Shown here: positions 51,723 to 61,091 of the stretch, one piece after another
How the letters are laid out: the number at the start of each line of letters is the position of its first letter
How positions within the stretch are numbered: position 1 is the first letter of the stretch
Origin: Pseudopedobacter saltans DSM 12145
GTDB taxonomy: Bacteria > Bacteroidota > Bacteroidia > Sphingobacteriales > Sphingobacteriaceae
Assembly (NCBI RefSeq): GCF_000190735.1
Contig: NC_015177.1
Span: 2,046,001-2,110,000, forward strand
Length of the DNA: 64,000 nucleotides
Direction: 5' to 3'
Position numbers and translations under genes: made by a program
The notes under the pieces: generated by a model
The model's database searches: none
The model's input: the letters and a program-made list of their open reading frames with translations, nothing else
What the model was told of the DNA's origin: nothing

Positions 51723-54700
51723 ATGAAAAGAAATTTACACATTCTGCTTATACTTTTGTGCTTTACTTTTTATAAAGTAAACGCTCAAACAGCCGCAAAT
51801 GCTTCATGGTCGCTTACCAGCAATCAAAATGCAGTAACAAGTGGTTCTGTAACAGCAACAAATCAGTTATTACATACACTAAACCATTTTGATTATATCA
51901 GTGGAGGTGAAAGAACTATTCCTTCAGGAAATACCTGGCCCGCAGAAAGTTCGTATAATGCTACGCGGTACATGGAATATGCCATAGCACCCGCAAGCGG
52001 TTACACACTCAATATTTCGGAGATTGAAGCATCATTGAGTTTCAACGGATCTGGTGCAGGCAGGGCAAGCATTTTCTGGTCAACAGACAAGAGCAATTTC
52101 ACACCAATATCTGGTACTATTATACTCAATTCGTCTTCCTCTCCCACTCCATACACATTCGATAATCTCAACATTGACATTCATGATGGAGATACATTAT
52201 TTCTCCGTATTTTTCCGTGGACTACATCTGTTATTACCGGGAAGTATCTTGTCGCTAAAAATATTAAAATCACCGGAACTGCCAGTACAGCTCCTCAGGT
52301 TACATGGCCTTTAACGGCAAATCAAAGTGCTGTTTCTTCTGGCAACATCGCCGCGCATAATCAAAAACTAAACAACCTTACAGTTAATAACTATATATCG
52401 GGCAATGGTGGTCAACGGATTTTACCATCTTCAGGTACATGGCCGGCTGAGTCTGTTCCAAACACCAACAGATTTATTGAATACAAAATCAGCCCTTCAA
52501 ATGCTCATGACATGACCATTAAGGAGCTAAGTATTCCGCTGAGCTTTAACTCATCTTCTTATGCACATGCCAGAATAGCCTGGTCATCAGACAGTGTTAA
52601 TTTTACAAACTTAGCTACCGATATTTCCGTTGCTACGGGTTCGGTTCCTGTAGAACATAAATTTGAAAATCTCCATATCGAAATCCCTTTTGGAAAAGCC
52701 TTCTACTTAAGAGTATATCCATGGACAACATCGTCTATAAGCGACAAGTATCTTGTTTCTAAAAATGTCAGGATAAAGGTCCAGACGAATATAATTTCGC
52801 AAATAGCGTTTCCGGAAGCCGAGGGTGGCGGAAGAAATGCATCTGGTGGCCGGGGTGGTCAAATATACTATGTCACTAATCTGAATAATTCAGGAACGGG
52901 CAGTTTACGCGATGCCGTGAGCGAAGGAAACAGAACCATATTATTTAAAACTTCGGGTACTATATTTCTTGAGAGTCCTATTGTCATTCAGAAAGATAAC
53001 ATTACGATTGCTGGACAAACTGCTCCCGGAGACGGCATCTGTTTAGCCAATTACGGTCTGGCTATCAGCGCTAGCAACGTTATCATCAGATATTTAAGAT
53101 CCCGCCCCGGAGACATAATTACCCGTCCGGGTGATTCTACTAAAACGGTAGATGCCATGTACAATACATTCGGTACACCTATACAAAATCCATTTCGAAA
53201 TATTATTGTAGATCATTGTTCGCTAAGCTGGTCTACAGACGAGGCAGCTTCTTTCTATGCTATTGCAGCCTTTACATTACAATGGAGTATCATTAGCGAA
53301 AGCTTGTACAGGGCCGCACACCCAAAACCAACTCCACATGGATATGGAGGTATATGGGGAGGTCAAAACGCTTCTTTTCATCACAACCTATTGGCCAGCC
53401 ATAGTAATCGTAACCCCAGATTTTCTGGAAGCGAAAATAATGGACAACCTGAACTGGAATATGTGGATTTCAGGAACAATGTCATTTTCAATTGGTACGG
53501 TGGAACTTACGGTGGAATTGGGGGACATCAGAACATGGTAAATAACTATTATAAAGGTGGTCCTGCTACAGCAGGTACATTTCGAAAAAAACGTATTTTA
53601 AGCTACAGTAACGCTACCACTATTCAGCATGGAAAATTCTATATAGATGGTAATTATGTAAACGGATTTCCAGATGTTACTGCAGATAATTGGACCGGAA
53701 TTGACATAGCCTCTGGTATACCTGTAGATTCAATAAAGGCAACTACTCCATTTAGTTATACTGCCGTTAATACCCAAAGCGCAACAGATGCTTATTCATC
53801 TGTACTTAACAGCGCCGGAGCAATATTGCCAAGACGAGATACGGTAGACAGGCGTATTGTGAAAGAGGTGCAAACGGGTGTTACTACTTTTGCAGATACC
53901 AGCTTCTCTGTTTCGGGAATGGATTCTCCGTCGGGTATCATAGACAGCCAAACTACTGTTGGTGGTTGGCCAACGCTCAATACGACAATCTATCCTAAAG
54001 ATAGCGATAATGACGGTTTACCTGACTGGTGGGAAGCTAAACAAAATGGAAACAGCACAGACTCTACCAGTGTAAACCGCAATGCATACGCTACTGATGG
54101 ATATACATTTTTGGAAAAATACATTAACAGTATTCCCTCTCCGGACCAACAGGTAGTTTTTGAAAATGTAAACGGTGCCAGACTCAATAATAGTGACACT
54201 GTTCAAGTTAATTTTAACGTTGATTGGGGAAAAGATCAGTATAAATTCGAGCTGTACCGTTCTAGTGATAACAATACCTTCAGTAAGATTAAGGAGATCA
54301 ATGGTGATATCAACAAGACCAATTACTTCTTTCAGGATATATTTTCTACCGAAACTCCTGTTTATTACAAAATAGGCAGTATCAGAAATGACCATACCGG
54401 AAGTATTTTTTATAGTAATACTATTCAATTACCGAGCGAAGAAAGTACGCTTTCTATAAAAGCCTTATCACCGGAAACAAAAAATCAGATACAGAAGAAT
54501 CAATTCAGTTTATATCCAAATCCGGCAGATAAACAAATTATTATAAAGCACAATGCTGCTTTAGCGGGTTCGGTAATTTTTGTTTCGGATATGAGCGGAA
54601 AAATTCGATCTAAACATATACCCGATTTAAATGATACCAGCAGTACTATCGAAATACATCATCTTCCTGTGGGAATTTATGTGCTGTCTTTCAAAAATTC

Positions 54701-54737
54701 ATCTGACCAGAAAAGCATACTGTTTTATAAGAAATAA
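51723..54737 (+). CDS. T9SS-secreted pectate lyase (PL1-like) with duplicated N-terminal domains
   Basis: This 1004-residue extracellular enzyme has a signal peptide ending VNAQ. Two homologous beta-rich domains of about 165 residues follow (from Trp29 and from Trp195; shared W.LT.NQ.AV.SG, NTWPAES/GTWPAES, RI.PWTTS..(G/D)KYLV.KN). A right-handed beta-helix lyase domain comes next (about 361-650; FPEAEGGGRNASGGRGG, GTGSLRDAV, IAGQTAPGDGI, VIIRYLRSRPGD, DHCSLSWSTDE, NRNPRFSG). The protein ends in a type A T9SS sorting domain (SLYPNPADKQ). PL1 enzymes cleave polygalacturonate by beta-elimination. The N-terminal pair probably binds glycan, but the family is not recognised. Confidence 0.87.
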   Translation: MKRNLHILLILLCFTFYKVNAQTAANASWSLTSNQNAVTSGSVTATNQLLHTLNHFDYISGGERTIPSGNTWPAESSYNATRYMEYAIAPASGYTLNISEIEASLSFNGSGAGRASIFWSTDKSNFTPISGTIILNSSSSPTPYTFDNLNIDIHDGDTLFLRIFPWTTSVITGKYLVAKNIKITGTASTAPQVTWPLTANQSAVSSGNIAAHNQKLNNLTVNNYISGNGGQRILPSSGTWPAESVPNTNRFIEYKISPSNAHDMTIKELSIPLSFNSSSYAHARIAWSSDSVNFTNLATDISVATGSVPVEHKFENLHIEIPFGKAFYLRVYPWTTSSISDKYLVSKNVRIKVQTNIISQIAFPEAEGGGRNASGGRGGQIYYVTNLNNSGTGSLRDAVSEGNRTILFKTSGTIFLESPIVIQKDNITIAGQTAPGDGICLANYGLAISASNVIIRYLRSRPGDIITRPGDSTKTVDAMYNTFGTPIQNPFRNIIVDHCSLSWSTDEAASFYAIAAFTLQWSIISESLYRAAHPKPTPHGYGGIWGGQNASFHHNLLASHSNRNPRFSGSENNGQPELEYVDFRNNVIFNWYGGTYGGIGGHQNMVNNYYKGGPATAGTFRKKRILSYSNATTIQHGKFYIDGNYVNGFPDVTADNWTGIDIASGIPVDSIKATTPFSYTAVNTQSATDAYSSVLNSAGAILPRRDTVDRRIVKEVQTGVTTFADTSFSVSGMDSPSGIIDSQTTVGGWPTLNTTIYPKDSDNDGLPDWWEAKQNGNSTDSTSVNRNAYATDGYTFLEKYINSIPSPDQQVVFENVNGARLNNSDTVQVNFNVDWGKDQYKFELYRSSDNNTFSKIKEINGDINKTNYFFQDIFSTETPVYYKIGSIRNDHTGSIFYSNTIQLPSEESTLSIKALSPETKNQIQKNQFSLYPNPADKQIIIKHNAALAGSVIFVSDMSGKIRSKHIPDLNDTSSTIEIHHLPVGIYVLSFKNSSDQKSILFYKK

Positions 54738-54762
54738 AGTCTTTAACCTTAAATCATTAGAT

Positions 54763-56685
54763 ATGAAAAAATTATTTACGCTTTTATTAGCTATTTGTTG
54801 CTTTTCGCAACTGAAGGCACAGATAAGTGGAGATTATCGCTCTGTAAAGTCTGGGAATTGGAATGACATCGGTGTCTGGGAGATATACTCCACATCCTGG
54901 AAAGCTGCTACCACAAAGCCCGGAAGCTCCAGAAATGTAACTGTAACAGCTGGACACACAGTGACATTAGACGGCAGCAATAGTTGTAACAACTTAACTG
55001 TTGAAGCTGGCGCAACTCTAAATTCTAGTGTAAATGCTGCGGAAGAGGCTTATTTTTTACGAGTAGGCGGTGTAAGTGGAAGTAATGCCATTGTACAAAA
55101 TAACGGCTTAATTGGTTCTACAAACGGAACTGGTGATGGTATTATGTTAGAAGCTGCCGCAAACGCAGCCAGCGTCATTATAAGAGGTTCAGGAATATGT
55201 CAGGTCGAGCGTTTACGAGCAGTTTCTGGGAACAATAATAACTTCGTGATGGAAATAGATCAGGATATAACAGTTACAGCTGAAAATGCCGCTGCTTTTA
55301 CGGCTTATTACAATAATAGTGCGAACAAATCAACAGATAATTATACAATAACTATTAATGAAGGAAAAACAGTTAGGATATTAAATAATAGTGGATATTT
55401 TCATTTTGCAAGTAACTCAACTTCCTACCCGGGGGGTAACTATACCTATAATATCAATGGAATATTGGATATCAGCAATTCAACAGTAACATCTCACATC
55501 ATTCCTGTCTCTAACAGCGCCTCAGATAAAAATGTAATTCTTAACATAAATGGCCTTTTAAAACTCGGCACAGGCTTAAACCTTATCAACTCCTCGCCTT
55601 CCGGAAACAATGATGGAAAAGTTGTCATCAACGTAAACAACGGTGGACTTATAGACGCCACTAAAACCACGACACTTACTACCGGAGACAATTATTTCAG
55701 ATTGGCAGGAAATGGTTCCCTAAAAAGAAAAGTTGACAATAATGATGTCCTATTCCCTATCGGCTTACAATCAGGATCTTCTGCTAATTCTGTCATTTTA
55801 AATAATTCAGGTACAGAGACCAATTTCACTGTAAATCTTGTGAGTACATTTGATGTGAATCCGGCCAGTACACAAATTGTTAACAGACAATGGAATATCA
55901 CAACGGAAGATGCAGGTGCAAATACTAATATAAAACTTAACTGGAAAGCCGCCGATCAAGGTTCGGGATTCGATCTTTTGCAAGGTGTATCTTTAGCCAG
56001 ATTAGATGGAAGTTCGTGGACTCCTGTTGCAACTTCATTAACTACAGGTCCGGATGCCTCAGGCTTTTATCAGGCTGAACATTCGGGAATTACTTCTTTT
56101 GGTAGTTTTTCTTTACAGAATACCTCTACTTTGCCTTTAGACTTTGTAAATTTTAGTTTAGCTCTTAAAAAAAACACAGTATTTTCTTCAGTTGCACTGA
56201 ACTGGATTACAGCAAACGAGATCAACACGAAAGACTTCCTAATTGAACGCGGTACTGATCGAAATAACTTTATTACTGTTGGAACGATATCTTCTAAAAA
56301 TAATGCAGGCTTGAATTATTACAGCTTTAATGACAACTCGCCTTCTTATGGCACTAATTACTATCGTTTAAAACAGATAGATAACGATGGTAAATTTAGT
56401 TTTAGCAAGATTTTAAGTATAAATATTGATAACAAAATTGATATAGTCACCTATCCTAATCCCTCTTCAAAAGATTTACACATTTCATATCCTGCAAAAG
56501 CTTTTAATCATACTGTCATCACTATTTCTGATATGACAGGAAAGATTATCAGGAAAATAGACAATTATGATGTTAACGATTCCAGTCAATTTCTATATAA
56601 CATAGAAGATCTAAAACCACAAATTTATCTCCTAACTGTCTCTAATGCAGTAATCTTTAAGAGTATTAAATTTGTAAAGAATTGA
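54763..56685 (+). CDS. T9SS-secreted protein of unknown function in the pectin locus
   Basis: This 640-residue protein has a signal peptide (MKKLFTLLLAICCFSQLKAQ), so the ATG at 54763 is preferred over upstream ones inside the lyase gene. The N-terminal half begins SGNWNDIGVWEIYSTSW and NVTVTAGHTVTLDGSNSCNNLTV and looks like a parallel beta-helix. A beta-sandwich-like part around 470-560 (VNFSLALKKNTVFSSVALNW) follows, then a type A sorting domain (YPNPSSKDLHISYP). No catalytic motif is recognised. It begins 25 bp after the lyase stop, so it is probably cosecreted with it. Confidence 0.78.
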   Translation: MKKLFTLLLAICCFSQLKAQISGDYRSVKSGNWNDIGVWEIYSTSWKAATTKPGSSRNVTVTAGHTVTLDGSNSCNNLTVEAGATLNSSVNAAEEAYFLRVGGVSGSNAIVQNNGLIGSTNGTGDGIMLEAAANAASVIIRGSGICQVERLRAVSGNNNNFVMEIDQDITVTAENAAAFTAYYNNSANKSTDNYTITINEGKTVRILNNSGYFHFASNSTSYPGGNYTYNINGILDISNSTVTSHIIPVSNSASDKNVILNINGLLKLGTGLNLINSSPSGNNDGKVVINVNNGGLIDATKTTTLTTGDNYFRLAGNGSLKRKVDNNDVLFPIGLQSGSSANSVILNNSGTETNFTVNLVSTFDVNPASTQIVNRQWNITTEDAGANTNIKLNWKAADQGSGFDLLQGVSLARLDGSSWTPVATSLTTGPDASGFYQAEHSGITSFGSFSLQNTSTLPLDFVNFSLALKKNTVFSSVALNWITANEINTKDFLIERGTDRNNFITVGTISSKNNAGLNYYSFNDNSPSYGTNYYRLKQIDNDGKFSFSKILSINIDNKIDIVTYPNPSSKDLHISYPAKAFNHTVITISDMTGKIIRKIDNYDVNDSSQFLYNIEDLKPQIYLLTVSNAVIFKSIKFVKN

Positions 56686-56740
56686 TATTCCAGAGAAAAT
56701 TAAAACTGGTAAAACAAATAAAATTCAGTAAAAACATCAT

Positions 56741-56850
56741 GTCACTGCGAACGGAACGCGGCAGTCTCTTATAAAAATCATTACAAATGAGATTGCTTGC
56801 GTTCCCGAATCAAGTTTGGGACAGGATATCCTTCCCCGCAAGGACAATAA
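56741..56850 (+). repeat. Dispersed intergenic repeat (GTCACTGCGAAC...GAGATTGC type)
   Basis: GCAGTCTC (56761-56768) and GAGATTGC (56789-56796) pair as arms around an AT-rich loop. GTTCCCGAATCAAGTTTGGGACA follows, with a CCCGAA/TTTGGG hairpin also seen as CCCGAA-GCGAG-TTCGGG in the 20-kb array. It lies between convergent genes and is a REP-like element, not a gene. Confidence 0.6.
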
Positions 56851-56877
56851 TGTTTGACTTTTTTAAGACAGCCTTTT

Positions 56878-59076
56878 CTATTTCAAAACAGATTTTTCGT
56901 TTATTATTTTACTGAAATAATCATAATAAATAGCACCGTATATCTTAGAACCATCGTCTCCTGTTCTAACGTGGCATCCATCTGCACTCCAGTTTTTAGT
57001 TGAAAACCTGATTTGAATTTTGCCCGAAGCTGGTGCATTCTTAAGGAAAACAAGTTCCATCTTTTGGTTAATTTTTTGATTCGCCCTCACTCCTTCTTTT
57101 CGGTAATCCATATTAAGCGTACCTTTTTTAAGACTAAAGTCTACGCCATAAGCATATGGGTTCCGAACCAAAGCATCAATTCCATAAACATTTTTACCAT
57201 TTACTATCACCTCATAATTCTGACGATTTTTACCATCAAATCGGTCTATTTGCGTTTCCAGATAACCAGTTAATGGATTAACCTGTAATTTCTCCGCGTC
57301 TATAATAATCTCGTTATCCCTTTTTTGTGAATATTGATAGTCATAAAAAGGTTTAACCTCTAAATTTTCGATTTTTATTTCTTTAGAAATTTCGTTCATC
57401 AAATCCCAATACCCCCATAATTCTCTGGCACCAATAACCGGCAACGGATTAACCATGGAAGCAATCTTTATTTCAGGTTTTAATTTCCTCATATGACCAA
57501 CAAACTTTCTAAAATCCTGCTCGAAAACGGACAAAGACCTGATCCTGATTTCCATCCCATTAAGAACATCGATATTGTCATAAATCAACTCTTCAGAAGT
57601 TATAGGTCTGTCAAAAAATATCTGATGACTGGCTTCATCATATTTTTTAACTTTTCTTACGATGTATTCTTTATTATTAGAATAGTATCCTCCAAGAAAG
57701 ACATAATCGCCTGGTTTGGGTGCCGTATCTATTTTATGATGTCCGTCTACTAAGAAGTAGGCACTGTTTTTCGTTATTTTATTTATTTTACCTACCCATT
57801 TTTGGAAGTTATAGATATCCGAAGCTTGATTATATGCTATAGATTTAATAGGCAATGTCCTGATAGATTGCAACTCACGCAAAGAGAAATTCGGATACTC
57901 GGTATAGAGCTTATATCCATTTACATTCCAATCGTCATTTGGTGTCGTCTCCATATATAAAATATCCGGCGAGAAGCTTGCTATTTTCGTATAACTGCGG
58001 TGAAAATCAGCGGGATTATTAAAGAATGCTAGTTTCCATCCCCCAATGCCCGCATTTTGGAAAGAAAAAAATCTGTTAGTTGCAAAATTGAAAATAAAAT
58101 AAGGCAGATCTTTTGCATTCTTATAATTGCCTTTGATCTTTAATTCCACATTCCGCTTTTTAATATCTTTAAATCGGTAAGTTTTAACTGCTCTGTCATC
58201 TGTTTCTCTATAATCCAAACCGCTGGAAACCCTGGTTGGCTTAGTGATATCAAAAGATACATCCCCATCACCGAAAGGACTCTCTAATTCACCTTTATCA
58301 GATTTTCCTATTGTAGTTTTCTCGTAACTGATTTCCTCACCATAAGAAAAAGAAATTGCCAATTTATCTCCCTTTCCCAAAGCATTTTTCAAAGAAATCC
58401 AATGGTGAACTTCAGGATTTCCATTTTTATCCTTACCATATTTCCTGATAACCAGATAATCTAAATCTTTAGGGATATCTCCTCCTCCATAGCCTCCCTT
58501 ATTATGGTCTCCTTTTAATAAATTATTATTAAGAAGTATTTTATGTGCAAAAGTAAAAGCCCGTCCCAAATCAAATTGCTTATTTATGCCATTTCCAATA
58601 AACTCCTTTTTATCTGTACCGATTGATGTCGTATTCCAGTTATTAATCGTATCATATAAATTACCATCTATATATACTTCAATTTCTGATGCAGAATTAT
58701 TATCCCTTTCTATACCTTGTACAATTGTTATTTCATCGCCAACAATCGTAAATTTGATACTCGAATTTACACCAGTGATTTTTAAAGCCTCTCCTCCGAA
58801 ATATTTTTGATCATTAGGCCCGTTTAAGTAAGATTTAGTACCTTTTACCTTTACCATTTTGGGTTCTATGGTAGTAGCTTTCTGTCTCTGGATATTCAAA
58901 ATCGCTTCCCTTACCAATCCAGACTGTAAAAAACCACCTCCCCACGTAACAGAAGATCCGGCAAAACTTATTCGCCAATTCTTAGATGCAACATGGGAGA
59001 TATCTGGGTTTTGCTGGCCAAAACAAATCAATGAAACCAGAATAAATAACAAAATAACTTGAAATTTCTTGTTCAT
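56878..59076 (-). CDS. Divergent SGNH/GDSL-like exported protein of the pectin locus
   Basis: This 732-residue secreted protein has a signal peptide ending ICFGQ. Near the N-terminus WRISFAGSSVTWGGGFLQSG (about 33-52) resembles SGNH block I, with Gly-Ser-Ser in place of Gly-Asp-Ser. The middle FSPDILYMETTPNDDW recalls block III with the oxyanion Asn. A large insertion separates them, and an Asp/His block is not obvious (WSADGCHVRTGDD near the C-terminus is the best candidate). It is likely an esterase or lyase-accessory enzyme acting on pectin substituents. It is divergent from a LacI gene, with an AACGTT palindrome 9 bp before its start. Confidence 0.65.
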   Translation of the reverse strand: MNKKFQVILLFILVSLICFGQQNPDISHVASKNWRISFAGSSVTWGGGFLQSGLVREAILNIQRQKATTIEPKMVKVKGTKSYLNGPNDQKYFGGEALKITGVNSSIKFTIVGDEITIVQGIERDNNSASEIEVYIDGNLYDTINNWNTTSIGTDKKEFIGNGINKQFDLGRAFTFAHKILLNNNLLKGDHNKGGYGGGDIPKDLDYLVIRKYGKDKNGNPEVHHWISLKNALGKGDKLAISFSYGEEISYEKTTIGKSDKGELESPFGDGDVSFDITKPTRVSSGLDYRETDDRAVKTYRFKDIKKRNVELKIKGNYKNAKDLPYFIFNFATNRFFSFQNAGIGGWKLAFFNNPADFHRSYTKIASFSPDILYMETTPNDDWNVNGYKLYTEYPNFSLRELQSIRTLPIKSIAYNQASDIYNFQKWVGKINKITKNSAYFLVDGHHKIDTAPKPGDYVFLGGYYSNNKEYIVRKVKKYDEASHQIFFDRPITSEELIYDNIDVLNGMEIRIRSLSVFEQDFRKFVGHMRKLKPEIKIASMVNPLPVIGARELWGYWDLMNEISKEIKIENLEVKPFYDYQYSQKRDNEIIIDAEKLQVNPLTGYLETQIDRFDGKNRQNYEVIVNGKNVYGIDALVRNPYAYGVDFSLKKGTLNMDYRKEGVRANQKINQKMELVFLKNAPASGKIQIRFSTKNWSADGCHVRTGDDGSKIYGAIYYDYFSKIINEKSVLK

Positions 59077-59082
59077 AATCAG

Positions 59083-59105
59083 AAAACGTTAACGTTACCG
59101 AAAAC
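59083..59105 (-). promoter_or_regulatory. LacI-type operator between the SGNH-like gene and LacI gene 2
   Basis: AACGTTAACGTT (59085-59096) is a perfect 12-bp palindrome with TACCGAAAAC beside it. It begins 9 bp upstream of the SGNH-like start codon, so a bound repressor would block its transcription or early elongation. It lies 153 bp before the LacI gene on the other strand. Confidence 0.55.
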
Positions 59106-59219
59106 AATTATATAAATAATTTTTAACAAATGAAATCACAGCTCCTCTTATTTTAGTTATAAACAACCTGATACTTAGCTATTACTTTTTACTTTATTAT
59201 AATTATATGAAGAAATTAA

Positions 59220-59227
59220 TACATTTG
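59220..59227 (+). promoter_or_regulatory. Putative -7 box of LacI gene 2
   Basis: TACATTTG matches TAnnTTTG and lies 21 bp before the ATG at 59249. Confidence 0.45.
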
Positions 59228-59248
59228 CTTAGTTAAATAAACGATGTA

Positions 59249-60301
59249 ATGGCGAAAAAGGTAGTAAGAATAAAAGATATCGCTTTAAAATCTGGAGTAT
59301 CAACCGGTACGGTTGACAGAGTTTTACACAATAGAGGACGTGTTTCTGAGGATGCCAAAAAAAAGGTTTTAGCTGTAATCGATGAGCTTAACTACGAACC
59401 AAATCTTATTGCAAGAGCTTTAGGTAACAATAAAATTTTCACCATCGCCGCGCTTATTCCGGACGGTAAACTGGATACCTACTGGGAAGCACCTGCGTCG
59501 GGGATAAAACATGCCGAAAAAGAATTGAGAGGCTACGGTATTGCGGTGGAGCAGTTTTTATTTGACCCTTATAACGTAGAAAGCTTTATTAAACAGGCAA
59601 AACAAATTACTGCAGACAATTTTGAGGGTATACTGGTATCTCCTATTTTCTACAAAGAAGTGCTACCTTTCTTAGAATATTGGAGAGAAAACGATATCCC
59701 TTTCATATTTTTCAATACACAAATTGCCGATTTTGGGCCGCTAAGCTATATCGGGCAAGATTCATTCCAGAGCGGTCTGGTTGCTGCGAAACTAATCAGC
59801 AACAGTATTTCCAATGGGTACATAGTTATAGCCCATATCGATGAAAGTACTAAAAATGCAGCTCACTTGCTTGAAAAAGAAAACGGGTTCAACTCCTTCT
59901 TTAAGAATAAGAAGGAATTTCAAACTATCACTGCTGAACTTAACAACAGTACTGAAAAGGATTTTTTCGGACAATTAGACAAACTTTTTCAAAATAATAA
60001 AGATATAAAAGCCATATACGTTACGACATCCAAGGCCTACCACATTGCTAACTATTTACAAAAGAAGAAATTAAAAGACATCAAATTGGTTGGATATGAT
60101 TTGTTGGACAAAAACATCGAATATCTGGAAAACGGCCTGATAAAGTATCTTATTAACCAAAATCCATATGGACAGGGTTATTTAGGAATCTCATACTTAA
60201 CTGATTATCTTGTTTTTAAGAAAAAGGTTCCCGGTATTAAACATCTTCCCTTAGATATAATTATCGCAGAGAATGCGAAATATTACATCAATAAATATTA
60301 A
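59249..60301 (+). CDS. LacI-family transcriptional regulator (pectin locus)
   Basis: This 350-residue regulator has a LacI helix-turn-helix at about 7-28 (IKDIALKSGVSTGTVDRVLHNRG). The recognition helix reads STGTVDRV where most LacI proteins have STVSRA. A hinge (LNYEPNLIARALG) and a substrate-binding domain that begins FTIAALIPD follow. It is divergent from the SGNH-like gene across an AACGTT palindrome and precedes a CBM9-like gene. It probably senses a pectin-derived sugar such as rhamnose or an unsaturated uronide. That ligand is an inference. Confidence 0.9.
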   Translation: MAKKVVRIKDIALKSGVSTGTVDRVLHNRGRVSEDAKKKVLAVIDELNYEPNLIARALGNNKIFTIAALIPDGKLDTYWEAPASGIKHAEKELRGYGIAVEQFLFDPYNVESFIKQAKQITADNFEGILVSPIFYKEVLPFLEYWRENDIPFIFFNTQIADFGPLSYIGQDSFQSGLVAAKLISNSISNGYIVIAHIDESTKNAAHLLEKENGFNSFFKNKKEFQTITAELNNSTEKDFFGQLDKLFQNNKDIKAIYVTTSKAYHIANYLQKKKLKDIKLVGYDLLDKNIEYLENGLIKYLINQNPYGQGYLGISYLTDYLVFKKKVPGIKHLPLDIIIAENAKYYINKY

Positions 60302-60343
60302 AACAAAAACGCCTTATGTGCTCGTTAACACCACGGCTTTTTA

Positions 60344-60351
60344 TATATTTG
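60344..60351 (+). promoter_or_regulatory. Putative -7 box very close to the CBM9-like start
   Basis: TATATTTG matches TAnnTTTG and ends 7 bp before the ATG at 60359. If used, the transcript would have a very short leader or none. Confidence 0.4.
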
Positions 60352-60358
60352 CCGTAGT

Positions 60359-61003
60359 ATGAATACCATAGCTATACATTACAACTCTTTAGTAAACACA
60401 TCAAATAGTCCAGAGGATATCCACCTGTTATTAGACTCCGCCGAGAAACATTCCATTAATCAAAGTGCATGGCCTAATAAAAATTATCTCGGAAATTGTG
60501 ATTTCTCTATTTTATATGGCGATAACGCTTTAGCAATTAAGTATTTTGTATCGGAAGATGAAATCAGAGCAGTGTATAGCAACATCAATGATCCGGTATA
60601 CAAGGATTCCTGTGTCGAGTTTTTTGTCAGCTTAGACAATGAAAATTATTACAATTTCGAGTTCAATTGTAACGGCACATGTCTTGCTCAATACGGACCA
60701 GATAAAGCAAACAGAACTTTTTTATCACCTGTCGATATCCAGTCTATAAAAACAAATCGCAGTGTAAAACTTGTAAAAGCAAATCAATCTGATCTTGTAC
60801 ATTGGGAATTAACGGTAATTATTCCCTTTCATGTTTTTTCAAACGATAATATCGATTCTTTGAAAGGCGAATTACTGGGAATGAATTTTTATAAATGTGG
60901 GGACGATCTAATCCATCCGCATTATTTATCATGGAATAAAGTAAATACTCCGGCACCAAATTTTCACAGACCTGATTTTTTTGGACAAGGTATATTCAAA
61001 TAA
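60359..61003 (+). CDS. CBM9-like carbohydrate-binding protein (cytoplasmic)
   Basis: This 214-residue protein resembles the carbohydrate-binding family 9-like domain: CDFSILYGDNALAIKYFVSEDEI, DPVYKDSCVEFFVSLDNENYYNFEFNCNG (the typical D.VEFF...YYNFE core), and a C-terminal LLGMNFYKCGDDL...HYLSWNKV...PNFHRPDFFG. No signal peptide or lipobox is visible, so it should be cytoplasmic, unlike most CBM9 modules. It follows the LacI gene by 57 bp. Its role is unknown; sugar binding or sensing is an inference. Confidence 0.8.
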   Translation: MNTIAIHYNSLVNTSNSPEDIHLLLDSAEKHSINQSAWPNKNYLGNCDFSILYGDNALAIKYFVSEDEIRAVYSNINDPVYKDSCVEFFVSLDNENYYNFEFNCNGTCLAQYGPDKANRTFLSPVDIQSIKTNRSVKLVKANQSDLVHWELTVIIPFHVFSNDNIDSLKGELLGMNFYKCGDDLIHPHYLSWNKVNTPAPNFHRPDFFGQGIFK

Positions 61004-61091
61004 TTCTACGGGACCGTTAAAAACTTCAAAAAGCTTACGATAAAATAAACTTTTTGCTATTTTTATAACAGACATTTTCCTGTAGTTTTAT

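Noticed and set aside
54631-54762. N-terminal extension of the second T9SS protein into the lyase gene
   Set aside because: The ATG at 54763 starts a proper signal peptide, whereas the extension would overlap the lyase reading frame.
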